From positions 271,809 to 335,808 of the forward strand of contig NZ_LTAZ01000017.1 of the NCBI RefSeq assembly GCF_001593955.1: a DNA stretch of 64,000 nucleotides, written 5' to 3'. Position 1 is the stretch's first letter. Every line of letters begins with the position of its first letter. The stretch comes from Halalkalicoccus paucihalophilus (GTDB lineage Archaea; Halobacteriota; Halobacteria; Halobacteriales; Halalkalicoccaceae). Made by a program: the position numbers and the translations under genes. The notes below the pieces were generated by a model. It ran no database searches and was not told the DNA's origin. It saw nothing but the letters and a program-made list of their open reading frames with translations. Shown here one piece after another: positions 1 to 8,956 of this stretch.

Positions 1-1102
1 GACTATCACTGTACTTGATTTCACCTAAAATAACTTCGATTAAAACATCTCGTGCCCGTGATTCATACACCTCAAAGACAAAGTCGGGTCGGCCATTGAA
101 CAGCGATGGTCTCGTTTCGTTTCCGAGGAAAGCCTCAATCAAGGAACCGTGGCGATGTTGGATATTTCGATAGCGACGGACGTAGTCCGCATCAATGTCG
201 TCAAGTTTCGAGAGAGGTACGTAGAACGAGAGCTTTCCACCTTGGTCATGATAGACATCAATCGTGTACTGATCGCCCTCAAGGACGGCGAGTTGGGCTG
301 CCTTAGCTTCGATTGGTTGCAGTCGAAGTCCCTGCGAACTGAGACGACGGAGGAGCCGGAAAATACAGAAAAGCTCGAACAATCGTGGCAGCCGTTCTGG
401 AATAACTAAGGTACTTGATAGGAGTTGTGAGATGTCCAAATCGGTGTACGCCCCTGCAAGCAATCGTCGATAGCGATCGTACAGCGTATAGGCGTCTGTG
501 TAGAGCGGTTGCCGAGCGGTTCGAGCTGTGTTCAACATCCGCTGTGTGACTCGGATATTTTCTGCGTCACGGATTCGATCTAAATGGACGTTTCGCGCGT
601 AAATACGATCAAACATAGCAATCCGATCCGTCGGCCAGGCCTCTGTCCGCCATTTGTAGTCAATGGCGGAGATGTCCTCCTGAACCGTCGAATGCACTAT
701 CCAGAGTAGTTTTTTCAATACGAGATTCTCGTCAATATCGTACTCTGTATTGGGCGTCTTACAGGCGAACCGGGTCCGGTCACCAGCCGCTTCACCGTAT
801 CGGAGTCGTGTCGTTGCTGGCCAGTCAATTGCACCGCGAACCTCGCCATGAGTGACTTCCCGATCGCGTTGGTTGGCGGTCTGGATCCGTCGGAGTCGTT
901 CCTGAAGCGCCTCGACAAACTCGACTACGTCGTCGCTGAGACAGAAATGTATGCGCTTGAGCCGGTTGAGATCTTCAATCTCTAGGTCCGTGATATCTAG
1001 TGCTTGAGCGACCGCACGCTCGTTTACCGTGCCGTTCCGAAGATAGGTAACTAACTCCTCCTGAACTCCCTTAACCAGTTCTGTTCGACCCAGCTTACTC
1101 AT
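1..1102 (-). CDS. McrC-like restriction subunit, 3' part cut off by the window edge
   Basis: An open frame of 367 codons runs from ATG at 1102 to the window edge without a stop. The start overlaps the stop of the upstream McrB-like gene by 8 bp (GATGAGTAA), so the two are translationally coupled. Near the visible C-terminal end, RPDFVFE is followed about 20 residues later by GEIKY. This fits the D...ExK core of a PD-(D/E)xK nuclease, as in McrC. McrC is known to supply the nuclease of McrBC systems, with the GTPase McrB doing translocation. The middle is rich in Leu and Arg, as in other McrC-like proteins. The gene is partial only because the window ends. A different PD-(D/E)xK partner of a McrB-like ATPase is the main alternative. 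Confidence 0.75.
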   Translation of the reverse strand, partial: MSKLGRTELVKGVQEELVTYLRNGTVNERAVAQALDITDLEIEDLNRLKRIHFCLSDDVVEFVEALQERLRRIQTANQRDREVTHGEVRGAIDWPATTRLRYGEAAGDRTRFACKTPNTEYDIDENLVLKKLLWIVHSTVQEDISAIDYKWRTEAWPTDRIAMFDRIYARNVHLDRIRDAENIRVTQRMLNTARTARQPLYTDAYTLYDRYRRLLAGAYTDLDISQLLSSTLVIPERLPRLFELFCIFRLLRRLSSQGLRLQPIEAKAAQLAVLEGDQYTIDVYHDQGGKLSFYVPLSKLDDIDADYVRRYRNIQHRHGSLIEAFLGNETRPSLFNGRPDFVFEVYESRARDVLIEVILGEIKYSDS

Positions 1103-3716
1103 CGGTTCGTGGTGGGAGGTCGAAGAAATCCTCTGCCTTCCGTTCGAGTCGACGTTCATCTAGTGTGAGATCGACCAGTCCAGCGTCCGTTTGTACGCTA
1201 GTACTAGTGAGTGAATCGACTAAACTCCGCTGATCTTGAGGTCTCATCCCTTCGAGCTGCGGGAATATTAGAGCAATAACAGCGTCAGTTAACGCGGGGC
1301 CGAGGTCTTTAAGCGTCGCTGGACCGCTCGCGTTGAGGTAGCCAAGCATATCACGGACGATAGAGGGACCGATCGTTTGGTGTTGGTTGACTCGATGCCA
1401 TATCACGGATAATTGCTGGAAAGATGCCACTAAGGGCTCGCGAAGTGACTCGTCGGCCTCGATCCACGCTGTTGCATAGTTCTCCTCTCTGTCCGGATCC
1501 AGAAGCGACGTTCGAACCACCCCATCATTTGTCAGAGGTGGGACACCAACGTGGATAAAGTTGAAGCGTCGCATGAATGCATAGGAGAGTTCGTAGAGTG
1601 ATGCTTTGTCATACGTGTTCATCGTTGCTAGCAGCCGCCACGAGGGTGTAACCGGGAAAATATCCTGGTTGGTGACGACAGCCTCTAATCGATCGTCAGT
1701 GGTCGACTCATCAAGCGAGGCGATTTCGATCGTCGACATCCGTTCGTAGGGGAGTTGGACGGAGTCTCCGGAGAGTACTGAGAACAACTGCCCGAACGCC
1801 TTGTCGATATCCGAGCGATTGATCTCGTCGACCACGAGCCACTCGTTCCGGATCTCACTATCCTTCCGGAAGCGGTCGAGGAAGAGACGGGGCTGGAAGA
1901 CGAGTTCGTTACCTTCCGACGATCGGTTAGGGACATACCCGCCGATGGTGTCGAATGTTGTCCACTCAGCCGTCGCAGTAGTGAACCGATATCCATCGAC
2001 GAGGTCGCCGTGCTCGTCAGCGACGGTCTCGCAGACGTGCTTTGCGAGCTTGGTCTTCCCCGTCCCTGGGGGACCAGTAAAGATGATATGCTGGCCCGAA
2101 TTGAGCGAGGCTTGAATCTGCCGGCGAAGGTCGGATTCCGACTCGAAGTAGAGCCCGTCGGGGAGCTTGACGGAGACGGTCAGTGGCGCCAACCGCGCCC
2201 GAAGCGCCTCGATCCGTTGTGTGAGCGGATACTGCGAACGGATCGCCTCGTACGCGCGCTCCGGAAGTGGGAACAAGGCCCCCCGTGCATTAGTCCGGAG
2301 CACAGCCGTCCCCTCCAGCGTTTCTAGCGAGGTGAGCGTCTGCCAGTCGACCGGTTCGATTGAGCCATCGTAGCGGATCGTGATCCCCTCGGCGGGGTTG
2401 TCTCTGTGGTCGGGCCGCTCGCGATGGAGCCCTTCGACAACGGTCCCTTCGCCGACAAGCTGCTGCGTCGGTGAGGGCTTGTAAAACAGCACTCGGTCGC
2501 CCGGCTGGGCTGTCTCGAACGCCTCGTTAAGCTGTCGTTTCTGACCGGACCCAGTGGAGGCGGTGAAGAACACCTCATCCCCTTCAGCTGCGTTCTCCAC
2601 GTCCCACAGCTCGGGGTTCGCGGTGGCCCAGAAGTGGACCGGCCCGCCTCGTTCTGCGAGCCCAGCGATCATCTCGTACTCTCGTTGGACGAGTTCCGTG
2701 AGGACATAATGGTTGTTCGTCTTGATTACGGGACTTTTCTGGAGCAACGGGAGCGACTGCAGTCGCTCCCAGCTGACACCCTCGAACAATTCGTCCCACA
2801 CGATCGTGATGCCTTCCACCTGTTCACCGCGGCTCGCTACTTCCTCTTCGTGAAGTCCCTGTTCAACGTGTGCACGCCCGACGATCGCCTGCGTCGGCGC
2901 ATTTCGATACACGAGCACCTCATCGCCCGGCCGTGCTCGTTCGAAGACGGACTGATTCAGTCGTGGATTCCCATTGGCTTTGGTCGTCTTGTAGAAATGC
3001 TGGCCACCTTCGTGATGCCAGTTATCGGTGTTCGAATTCACCCAGAAATAACGGGTCGGATCGTCTGTACCGCCCCTAGCCGTGTACACCTGTTCCCCTT
3101 TGGTCTCACCAAGGAACGCTGCCGGTGGATTGCTGGAGGCAACCATCTCGCGGTACGCGTCCACGAGGGTTCGAAGATCGTCAACGATCGTTTCCTCTGG
3201 GGGGAACGCATCTAACCGATACTCGGTGTAGTAAATCGTAGCCGCCCCGTACAGGTCGTTCCGTCCGGAGGCGTGCGGAAATTCGACTGGCCCGGCTTGG
3301 AACCCGTCTAAGGAAAGCTCGCTCCTGATGCGTGCCGCCTCTTCCTCCAGTCGAGTGCGTGCCGCAGCTTTCCCGAGATCTTTTTTGAGCTCTGTGACAC
3401 CCTGGCCTAATACCAATCGGACGCGGCCCTCCTGCGGTTCGAACAGATAGACGACGTACACACCCTCTTGCGTATTGGTCGTTTCGCGAGGGTCTATGAT
3501 TGCGACCCACGGTATCGCTGTCCAACGCCCCTTCCCAACCGATCCTTTAACCTTGAATTCACCATTTTGAAGGAGGTTCTCAATTGTATCAGGAATCCGT
3601 TCCTCAACGATAGAATATGCCTCATGGTCAGTGATTCCTTTCCCGATCTGATCGATCGGATACTTGGACAGAGTCCGTTGGAGAAGAACTCCAAGGTTGG
3701 AAGAAGATGAGTTCAT
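1095..3716 (-). CDS. McrB-like AAA+ protein with two EVE-like domains
   Basis: 873 residues, ATG start at 3716. Residues 1 to about 190 resemble the MrcB_N (DUF3578) domain. Two EVE/PUA-like modules follow, starting near residue 223 (RYFWVNSN, later RPGDEVLVYR) and near 361 (VHFWATAN, later QPGDRVLFYK). EVE domains are known readers of modified cytosine in DNA. An McrB-type AAA+ domain follows, with Walker A GPPGTGKTK near 550, Walker B WLVVDEINRSD near 628, and ATMNTYDKASL near 700. The gene overlaps the McrC-like gene downstream by 8 bp. Together they should act as a modification-dependent (type IV) restriction system that cuts foreign modified DNA. The tandem duplication of the reader domain is unusual. 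Which modified base is recognised cannot be read from the sequence. Confidence 0.85.
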   Translation of the reverse strand: MNSSSSNLGVLLQRTLSKYPIDQIGKGITDHEAYSIVEERIPDTIENLLQNGEFKVKGSVGKGRWTAIPWVAIIDPRETTNTQEGVYVVYLFEPQEGRVRLVLGQGVTELKKDLGKAAARTRLEEEAARIRSELSLDGFQAGPVEFPHASGRNDLYGAATIYYTEYRLDAFPPEETIVDDLRTLVDAYREMVASSNPPAAFLGETKGEQVYTARGGTDDPTRYFWVNSNTDNWHHEGGQHFYKTTKANGNPRLNQSVFERARPGDEVLVYRNAPTQAIVGRAHVEQGLHEEEVASRGEQVEGITIVWDELFEGVSWERLQSLPLLQKSPVIKTNNHYVLTELVQREYEMIAGLAERGGPVHFWATANPELWDVENAAEGDEVFFTASTGSGQKRQLNEAFETAQPGDRVLFYKPSPTQQLVGEGTVVEGLHRERPDHRDNPAEGITIRYDGSIEPVDWQTLTSLETLEGTAVLRTNARGALFPLPERAYEAIRSQYPLTQRIEALRARLAPLTVSVKLPDGLYFESESDLRRQIQASLNSGQHIIFTGPPGTGKTKLAKHVCETVADEHGDLVDGYRFTTATAEWTTFDTIGGYVPNRSSEGNELVFQPRLFLDRFRKDSEIRNEWLVVDEINRSDIDKAFGQLFSVLSGDSVQLPYERMSTIEIASLDESTTDDRLEAVVTNQDIFPVTPSWRLLATMNTYDKASLYELSYAFMRRFNFIHVGVPPLTNDGVVRTSLLDPDREENYATAWIEADESLREPLVASFQQLSVIWHRVNQHQTIGPSIVRDMLGYLNASGPATLKDLGPALTDAVIALIFPQLEGMRPQDQRSLVDSLTSTSVQTDAGLVDLTLDERRLERKAEDFFDLPPRTDE

Positions 3717-3746
3717 ATCTAGTCAAGACAAACTATTGGGTTAAAA

Positions 3747-3926
3747 CTACCTCTTCAACCGCTCGAAGAACGTCCCGATCGTTTCGCGGAGATAATCCAC
3801 GCCCTCCTCGTCAGCTGTCCGGAGGCCGATCACCGTGATCATGCCCGAGAGCAGCGCGTGGGCTCGCTCGTGGCTGTAGGTGTGTCTCCATACCTTTCTT
3901 CGTACTCTTCTATCTCTTAGGACACC
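3747..3926 (-). pseudogene. C-terminal fragment of an unidentified protein
   Basis: An open minus frame with no usable start ends at TAG (3749-3747). It reads as a plausible protein tail: RHTYSHERAHALLSGMI, a short Leu/Thr stretch, then DYLRETIGTFFERLKR. It lies immediately upstream of the McrB-like gene in the same orientation, with no 5' part. It is probably the stump of a gene lost when the restriction operon or a neighbouring segment was inserted. I do not recognise the family. Confidence 0.4.
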
Positions 3927-4424
3927 TTACGCTCCGTAATATCTGAAATAGTATATTTTAGCATTTTCTTAGAACATCAACTGCTACATACCTGTGTTAC
4001 GGACGTTGACTACACCAAGCAACCATCTCTGTTATATACACTGGAAACCAACATTTCCCTGTCGATCGCTCTCAGTGACGTATGCAACTCCTGGGGGTGG
4101 TCAACGGAACAACAAATGACGGAAATTGCACTCACCTCAATACAGGTGGTAATTATGGTATTGTTACTCGCAATCGCTGCGATGCAACTAGGAATCTCGT
4201 TAAGCGGGCGGGTATAACGCACCTGCCCTCTCAGTGACGTATGCACTCTAGCTTACGCAGAGTAAGTACTTTAGCGTAACGTTTGTAGTGTCTACTGCTC
4301 CTACAGTGTAATTACCAAGGTCCGACTCCTGCAACACTTTACAAAGGATTGTTGCCGTTGTCAAGCTTTAGGCATGATAGAGCATGAGTGCCGAACCCCG
4401 GTTCGACGCGGTTCATAGAGAGAG
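3927..4424. other. Mostly gene-free stretch with an 18-bp direct repeat
   Basis: The sequence is AT-rich up to about 4000. The 18-mer ctctcagtgacgtatgca occurs at 4069-4086 and 4228-4245, 159 bp apart. Between them lies a 33-codon plus frame, 4116-4217, starting MTEIALTSIQVV and ending LGISLSGRV. It looks like one hydrophobic helix and could be a tiny membrane protein or the stub of a transporter. No longer gene is supported here. Confidence 0.35.
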
Positions 4425-4470
4425 CCTTGTGCAACAGTCGCCTTTCTCGCAAAGGCCAGTGTTGACAAGG
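4425..4470. repeat. Dispersed hairpin repeat, copy 1 (degenerate)
   Basis: Left arm CCTTGTGCAACA (4425-4436) is matched by TGTTGACAAGG (4460-4470), which has lost one C. This is a decayed member of the eight-copy hairpin family of this window. None of the flanking R1 module is recognisable here. Confidence 0.6.
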
Positions 4471-4493
4471 TAAGCTGAAAAACGAGAAGCCAG

Positions 4494-5054
4494 TTATCGT
4501 CGGAGGTCGTCGACCAAGATTTTGCCGGGCTTCTTGTCGTCGCTCTCCTCGGGCAGCTCGGTGATCGGGGTTCGGTCCCCGCTCGGCTCCAGGACCTCGA
4601 GGTCGTCGTCGGTCACGGCGAGCACATCGACCATGTCCCGGTCGATCCGACCGGGGAGTGCTGGGCGCTTGATCGGCGTCCACTCCGAGAAGTCTGTAAT
4701 ATCAGTTTCAGTCGCGGGGTAGACCGTCGGATCAGTGAATACGTCCTCGGGGTCGTCGAACGTCGCGAGCGTTTCACTGTCCGAATCCCTGAGTTCGACC
4801 CCCGGCCGCCCCTCATGAGTGAGCCATACCGTCTGGCCGCCTGCTGGCCGGTAGACCTTGATCTCGTTCGGCCCGGCCCGAACGTCCCCATTTGCATTGT
4901 ACAGTCTGTGCGCGCCGTCTTCGCCTGAGAACGACCGCATACACTCGGGACACTCATCGAGTCGCCGAGCGATTGACGCGGCGGTGTCGGGCCACGCGAA
5001 CAGCAAGCAACGCCGTCTATCCGAGATTGACTGGGCGATATGCTCGAGGGTCAC
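4494..5054 (-). CDS. Hypothetical acidic protein, plasmid/virus type
   Basis: 186 residues with a GTG start at 5054 that overlaps the upstream stop by 4 bp (GTGA), a typical coupled pair. The protein starts MTLEHIAQSISDRRR and has a CPEC motif near residue 36. It ends in a highly acidic tail (LPEESDDKKPGKILVDDLRR). I do not recognise a family. The coupling to a frameshifted upstream gene suggests the pair is a remnant of an integrated plasmid or virus. This downstream member is still open, but it may no longer be expressed normally. Confidence 0.5.
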   Translation of the reverse strand: MTLEHIAQSISDRRRCLLFAWPDTAASIARRLDECPECMRSFSGEDGAHRLYNANGDVRAGPNEIKVYRPAGGQTVWLTHEGRPGVELRDSDSETLATFDDPEDVFTDPTVYPATETDITDFSEWTPIKRPALPGRIDRDMVDVLAVTDDDLEVLEPSGDRTPITELPEESDDKKPGKILVDDLRR

Positions 5055-5652
5055 GCCGGGGGCGGTATCACCCGTGGAGTGCTCGCTTCGATGTCGACCG
5101 CCCCGGCGTCGGTGAGTCGATTGAGCAGTGGGTTCTCCTCGCGGAATTGCTCGACGAGGGAGGCCACTTCTGTGGGCTTCAAGGTAGGGTTTGAGGCCGC
5201 ACGACGGAGCTCCGCACTCTCTGGTTCGGCGATCGCGTCGGGGTCGTCGTCGCCCCCCTGCCGAACGACGTACAGTGGGAGGCCGATCTCAAGCAGGTCG
5301 TCGTAGGCTGCCCGCATGAGCTCGGTCTCGTACTGACGGTCGGCGATATCTCGAACCGCGGGGTAGTCGCGCCGCCACGAATTCCCTTCGTCGAGACGCG
5401 GACAGACTCCTGTTTCGCGATCGTCAACGCGAGCTCAACCTTCGAGAGGGTCTCACCACCGTCTGCGATGTCGGTGCCCTTGCGCGCGTACGTGAGCACC
5501 GAATCGTGTTCGTCACTAAATTCCGCGGCATACCGAGGAAGGTCCGCAAGGTCGGCCTGCTCTTCAACACCGAGCAGCCGGCGCATCGAGCCCTTCAGCA
5601 GCGCGAAATCACGATTGATGAAGTTCTCGAGTTCACGTTGCCAATCCAGCTA
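5051..5652 (-). pseudogene. Frameshifted gene upstream of the hypothetical protein
   Basis: The coding sense needs two frames. The first runs from a stop near 5652 through WQRELENFINRDFALLKGS and RRLLGVEEQADLADLPRYAA to IAKQES near 5400. The second continues from about 5390 as NSWRRDYPAVRDIADRQYE to the stop at 5053-5051. A one-base slip near 5385-5395 joins them. The 5' end is also lost, because an in-frame TAG lies at the start. The product is acidic and haloarchaeal in composition, but I do not recognise the family. It is probably a gene inactivated after integration. Confidence 0.55.
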
Positions 5653-5670
5653 CAGTACCTCGATTCGTAG

Positions 5671-5928
5671 GATATCGATCCGCCGGTCTATGCGTATCTG
5701 TCGATCCTTGATGCGGAGGGGTACAGAGTCGGGACAGGATTCACACGCCGCCAACAGTGGGCTCTGGATTCTGGAAGGCAGCTGCCGGAGGTGATGATTG
5801 AATCCTACGATATCGACCTCAAGGACGTATGCAACCAGCTCGTTGAGTATATTTACAACGCTGGCGGGCAGGCTGGGCCGAACTCGCAAGAATTGAGGTT
5901 TCGCATTCAGCGCGAGATGGTTTGTTAA
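5671..5928 (+). pseudogene. Possible C-terminal gene fragment on the plus strand
   Basis: An open plus frame after an in-frame TAG (5668-5670) reads PPVYAYLSILDAEGYRVG, then TRRQQWALDSGRQLPEV, and ends QELRFRIQREMVC at TAA 5926-5928. Its composition looks coding, more so than the overlapping minus frame (5650-5931). There is no start codon near the beginning. It faces the broken minus gene tail to tail across a junction near 5650, so it is most likely a truncated neighbour. Family not recognised. Confidence 0.3.
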
Positions 5929-6211
5929 CACTAATCAGGCGTCAAGCGCCCGCACAGCGCCGCAGAAACAATGACGTTCCGATCTGAGCGCCTCACTCAT
6001 TCGCCACTTACATCCGCGATCAACGTCGCGAGCGCATCGAGATACTCCGTCGATCGGTCCTCCCGGAGGAACCATCCACAAGGTGGTCAAGCGTCCGATT
6101 TGAGGGACCAGATCTCCAGTAGTATTTTCCCCAGACCGACCCCCATATAGCGTCGTAGACAACGCAGGGGTGGTAGCTATGCACAGTGTCGTTGTCGTCG
6201 CTGTACGGACC

Positions 6212-6526
6212 ATGACTCCCACTACTCGATCGCTTGGCATCGAATTCGGTGAGCTACGCGATGAGTTCGAACACCTGCCCTATCCGATCGCAAACGCTGA
6301 CCTTCTAGAACGACACGGCAACGCAACACTCAGCGTGCCAAATGGCGATTATTCCTTAGAGGAAGTATTAGCACCGTTTGAGACCAGCTCGTATGATGAT
6401 AGTGACGACGTGCTCAACGCCATATTCACGATGGTGGGTGAGCAGGCGATCGGGCGGAAATTCTACTCCGATCGGACACCGCCAGCACTTGGAGAAGATC
6501 GTCCAGATGATGAACTCTCGTTTTGA
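6212..6526 (+). CDS. DUF5789-like small haloarchaeal protein
   Basis: 104 residues from ATG at 6212, preferred over a longer frame starting at 6170 because the family-like region begins MTPTTRSLGIEFGELRDEFE. It continues with LPYPIANADLLERHG and LPNG-like text (VPNGDYSLEEVLAPF). It ends SDRTPPALGEDRPDDELSF. The pattern of a short N-terminal strand, then a YP..xxDLL helix and an LPNG turn, resembles small conserved haloarchaeal DUF5789 proteins, whose function is unknown. No signal or membrane segment is present. It stands alone, with R1 repeat sequence starting just 35 bp downstream. Confidence 0.6.
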   Translation: MTPTTRSLGIEFGELRDEFEHLPYPIANADLLERHGNATLSVPNGDYSLEEVLAPFETSSYDDSDDVLNAIFTMVGEQAIGRKFYSDRTPPALGEDRPDDELSF

Positions 6527-6560
6527 ATCTCGCCGTGAGTCCAGTATCTTCAATCAGAAC

Positions 6561-6985
6561 AGTGTGATCGATACGTGATTGCAGCTCTCTTTGGTGGGGA
6601 TCGGGCACTACGACCTTCTGATTACCCGCGACTCCTCGCTGAACTCCACGAACGAAATTCGGGTAAGTTCGGTCTCCGGACTGTCGAGACGGCGTCCTAC
6701 CAGTAGTATCGAGAGATACGTACGATGGCGGCCGCTGATGAGGAGCGTATCCGTTGATTAGAACCGACAGTGGATAGTCGCTACGCGAGGAGAGTCTACC
6801 TTGTGCAACAGTTCACATCCAAGAAGCGTTTTGTTGCACAAGGCTGACCACGTCAAAAGAGGGCCTCTTACGAACAACCACAGAGGTCCAACCAGTACTC
6901 TATTGAAATTTGCAGACTGTGATAAGAATAGCGTGCTGCACAGAGAGACTGAAATGCAGTAGATCTCCCCAGCTCAACCCACACG
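6561..6985 (+). repeat. R1 module, copy b (helix-hairpin-helix gene end plus hairpin)
   Basis: The first part reads DRYVIAALFGGDRALRPSDY, then LLAELHERNSGKF, and ends at TAG near 6704. This is the C-terminal end of the gene also seen at 17.9 and 58.3 kb. After about 95 bp of shared sequence comes the hairpin (arms at 6799-6810 and 6832-6843). A further roughly 130 bp matches the right flank of other copies (...agtactctattgaaatttgcag...). The gene fragment lacks its 5' half, so it cannot be expressed as a whole protein. Confidence 0.7.
6799..6843. repeat. Dispersed hairpin repeat, copy 2
   Basis: Perfect 12-bp inverted arms CCTTGTGCAACA and TGTTGCACAAGG are separated by 21 bp. The hairpin lies inside the R1 module. 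Confidence 0.8.
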
Positions 6986-7019
6986 CCTAAAACAGTGGTT
7001 TGGTTCGGCTATGAACTAC

Positions 7020-7322
7020 TCACGCAGAGTCACTCGCAAGAACCTCTGCAAGAGTTTCCTCATAGAGTTCGTCGATCCGTCCAATCAAGGAAGGATTCGA
7101 CACGATGTGGTCGTCGACAACAGTGGCTAATGCAGCAATATAGCTAGTGAACAGGCCATCATGTTCGTTTACACCGATCTCGTAGGTGCCCTCGACGACG
7201 TTCGATTTTCGACCACGTCGCTCAGATCTTTTCGGGAGGGCAGCAGCAATCCCACTATCCGAATTGAATCGTTCCGCGAATCGCGGATAGAATTCGTCGT
7301 TACCGGAACTGCATATCGATAT
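7020..7322 (-). pseudogene. Truncated gene, C-terminal part only
   Basis: The minus frame is open from an upstream TAG (7325-7323) to TGA (7022-7020) without a plausible start. It encodes EFYPRFAERFNSDSG, GTYEIGVNEHDGLFTSYIAA and IGRIDELYEETLAEVL. This reads like the end of a cytoplasmic enzyme, but I cannot assign the family. The missing N-terminal half and the adjacent R1 repeat suggest truncation by rearrangement. Confidence 0.45.
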
Positions 7323-7406
7323 CTACTGAGATGGAAAGAAGATTGGTAGCCACAAACTCATACCACCGCTTTCACCGAACAACGTAGTAGAATTATGGAA
7401 TAGTAG

Positions 7407-8543
7407 CTACACAACTGTTGTATTCGTCGAATTTGTCGAGTTTGTTTCATTCGGTGCCGGACTCGGCGCAGGTTCAGGATTCTCGGGCGTCAGCCCAAAG
7501 GTCCGATTGGTATCACTCGTAATCGGGACGGTACTCGACATCGGCTCGTAGCCATCAGCCCGAACCGTCACCTCATAGCGTTCATATTCGGCGGCCGTCG
7601 TCGAGTATTCGCCGTTCGCATCCGTTTCACCGCCGAATACCATCTCCCCACCGCTTGGTAGTCGCCCGCCAACAGCTTCGATCGACGCGCCTTCAATCGG
7701 CTCACCAGTCGCGTTGTCAGCCACGCTAAAATTTACGTTATGAACGGTCGGTTCTTCGGGTTGTTCGGGCTCCTCAGGCTCTTCAGGCTCCTCTGGCTGA
7801 TCAGGTTCTTCAGGATCTTCCGGTTCCTCGGGTTGCTCCGGTTCCTCTGGCTGTTCGGGCTCTTCCGGGTTCTCTGGTTCGTCAGGATTCTCGGGCTGTT
7901 CGGGTTCCCCAGTACTGTTCTCGTCCGCTCCGTTTTCGTCGCCTTCGCTTTCGTTACCCTCGCTACTACCACCGCTAGAGGAATCACTGTCCGTCTCGAG
8001 CGTAGCCTCCGTATCGCCATCGACCGTAACGGTCTCGGTGGCGTCGCCGGTCGAGAGGCTAAAGTCACCGTCAATCACGCTAAAGACGACCGTGCCATCC
8101 GCATCAGTCGTAAGGGTCCGTTCCTCGCCAGAATCGTCGTGCGTGGCCGTTACGTCCACACCCTCAACGGGGTTGCCGTCCGCGTCCGTAACCGTAACGG
8201 TGAGGTCACTGTGTTCTTGTTGTACATCGGTATCCTCGTCGTTTGAATCGGGAGTATCGGCATCCGAATCACTGCTTGAGTCGTCGCTATCGTCGGATTG
8301 TGGGCTTGAAGCATCCGAGTCGCTACTGTCCGCGTCCGAGGTGGATGAGTCCTCAGATCCAAGTGGTGTATCGGAGGTGTCTTCACTTGGATTCGTGTCG
8401 TTCTGTTCTTGCTCGAGGTCGTCGCTCTGGTTTGGTTCGCCGGTTGCGTTGTCGGCGGGGCTGCCGGTTCCCCATCCTGCACAGCCCGCAAGGGCGATTG
8501 ATGCAACGAGTGCAATCACTAGGATCTGTGATCTTTGTAGCAT
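7407..8543 (-). CDS. Secreted lipoprotein with Asp/Ser and Pro-Glu repeats and two Ig/carboxypeptidase-regulatory-like domains
   Basis: 378 residues from ATG at 8543; a longer form from 8573 adds ten residues and is less likely. The N-terminus is a lipoprotein signal with lipobox ALAGC. An Asp/Ser/Thr-rich linker follows, then a first beta-domain (LTVTVTDADGNPVEGVDV...). Next comes a low-complexity block of repeated PEEPEQPEEP units, then a second domain of the CarboxypepD_reg type (GEPIEGASIEAVGG...). The tail is NETNSTNSTNTT, with several N-glycosylation sequons. The acidic linkers should be extended and keep two adhesion or binding domains away from the membrane. The ligand is unknown. The repeat block is likely prone to length change. 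Confidence 0.75.
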   Translation of the reverse strand: MLQRSQILVIALVASIALAGCAGWGTGSPADNATGEPNQSDDLEQEQNDTNPSEDTSDTPLGSEDSSTSDADSSDSDASSPQSDDSDDSSSDSDADTPDSNDEDTDVQQEHSDLTVTVTDADGNPVEGVDVTATHDDSGEERTLTTDADGTVVFSVIDGDFSLSTGDATETVTVDGDTEATLETDSDSSSGGSSEGNESEGDENGADENSTGEPEQPENPDEPENPEEPEQPEEPEQPEEPEDPEEPDQPEEPEEPEEPEQPEEPTVHNVNFSVADNATGEPIEGASIEAVGGRLPSGGEMVFGGETDANGEYSTTAAEYERYEVTVRADGYEPMSSTVPITSDTNRTFGLTPENPEPAPSPAPNETNSTNSTNTTVV

Positions 8544-8638
8544 TGTTTTGCTATTGTTCTGAAATATAGTCATCTTTTCTCAATCTTGTTGTCGTATTAT
8601 CGCTACCCTTTATACCGCTACAACGGATGCCGTCTGTC

Positions 8639-8842
8639 TTACCCCTCGAAGGATTTCAGATGATTCACTCTGGCGCTGTTCTTTACCGACAGCAGTACAC
8701 TCGCAACGCAGGCGACGAGCACACACCCGCCGAAAGCGAGGACAAAGAGGAGTTTCAGTTCGCGAAGGGAACCGTCGGAGTTTCGACCCCAGCGAAGCCG
8801 TGATCTGCCGGCAGAGAATAGGTGGGTCCACGGCCGGATCAA
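8639..8842 (-). CDS. Possible small membrane protein
   Basis: A 67-residue frame whose C-terminal half has one convincing transmembrane helix (LLFVLAFGGCVLVACVASVL) followed by a short basic tail. The N-terminal part looks noncoding and abuts repeat sequence, so the true start may be internal or the gene may be decayed. It is read in the same direction as the lipoprotein downstream. Function unknown. Confidence 0.3.
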   Translation of the reverse strand: MIRPWTHLFSAGRSRLRWGRNSDGSLRELKLLFVLAFGGCVLVACVASVLLSVKNSARVNHLKSFEG

Positions 8843-8844
8843 AC

Positions 8845-8905
8845 TTGAGACACTCAGAACGTGATAGGAACGAGGTTCTGCATACAGAAGATGAGTTCAG
8901 CAGAG
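8845..8905 (+). repeat. R1 module, right end only
   Basis: The sequence acactcagaacgtgatagg followed by ttctgcatacagaagatgag matches the right end of R1 at 43.8, 58.6 and 62.5 kb. It directly precedes the amphi-Trp gene. The in-frame N-terminal extension of that gene is read through this repeat. Confidence 0.6.
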
Positions 8906-8956
8906 CGATTCCGACAGAGGAGTGCAGTTATCAGCATAGACGATATATGTATCTAC

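Noticed and set aside
7740..8562. Long plus-strand frames opposite the lipoprotein gene
   Set aside because: They are shadows of the repetitive Pro/Glu and Asp/Ser codons; the minus frame has a signal, a lipobox and clear domains.
8861..8956. 32-residue N-terminal extension of the amphi-Trp protein
   Set aside because: It is read through R1 repeat sequence; the family begins at the Met encoded at 8957.
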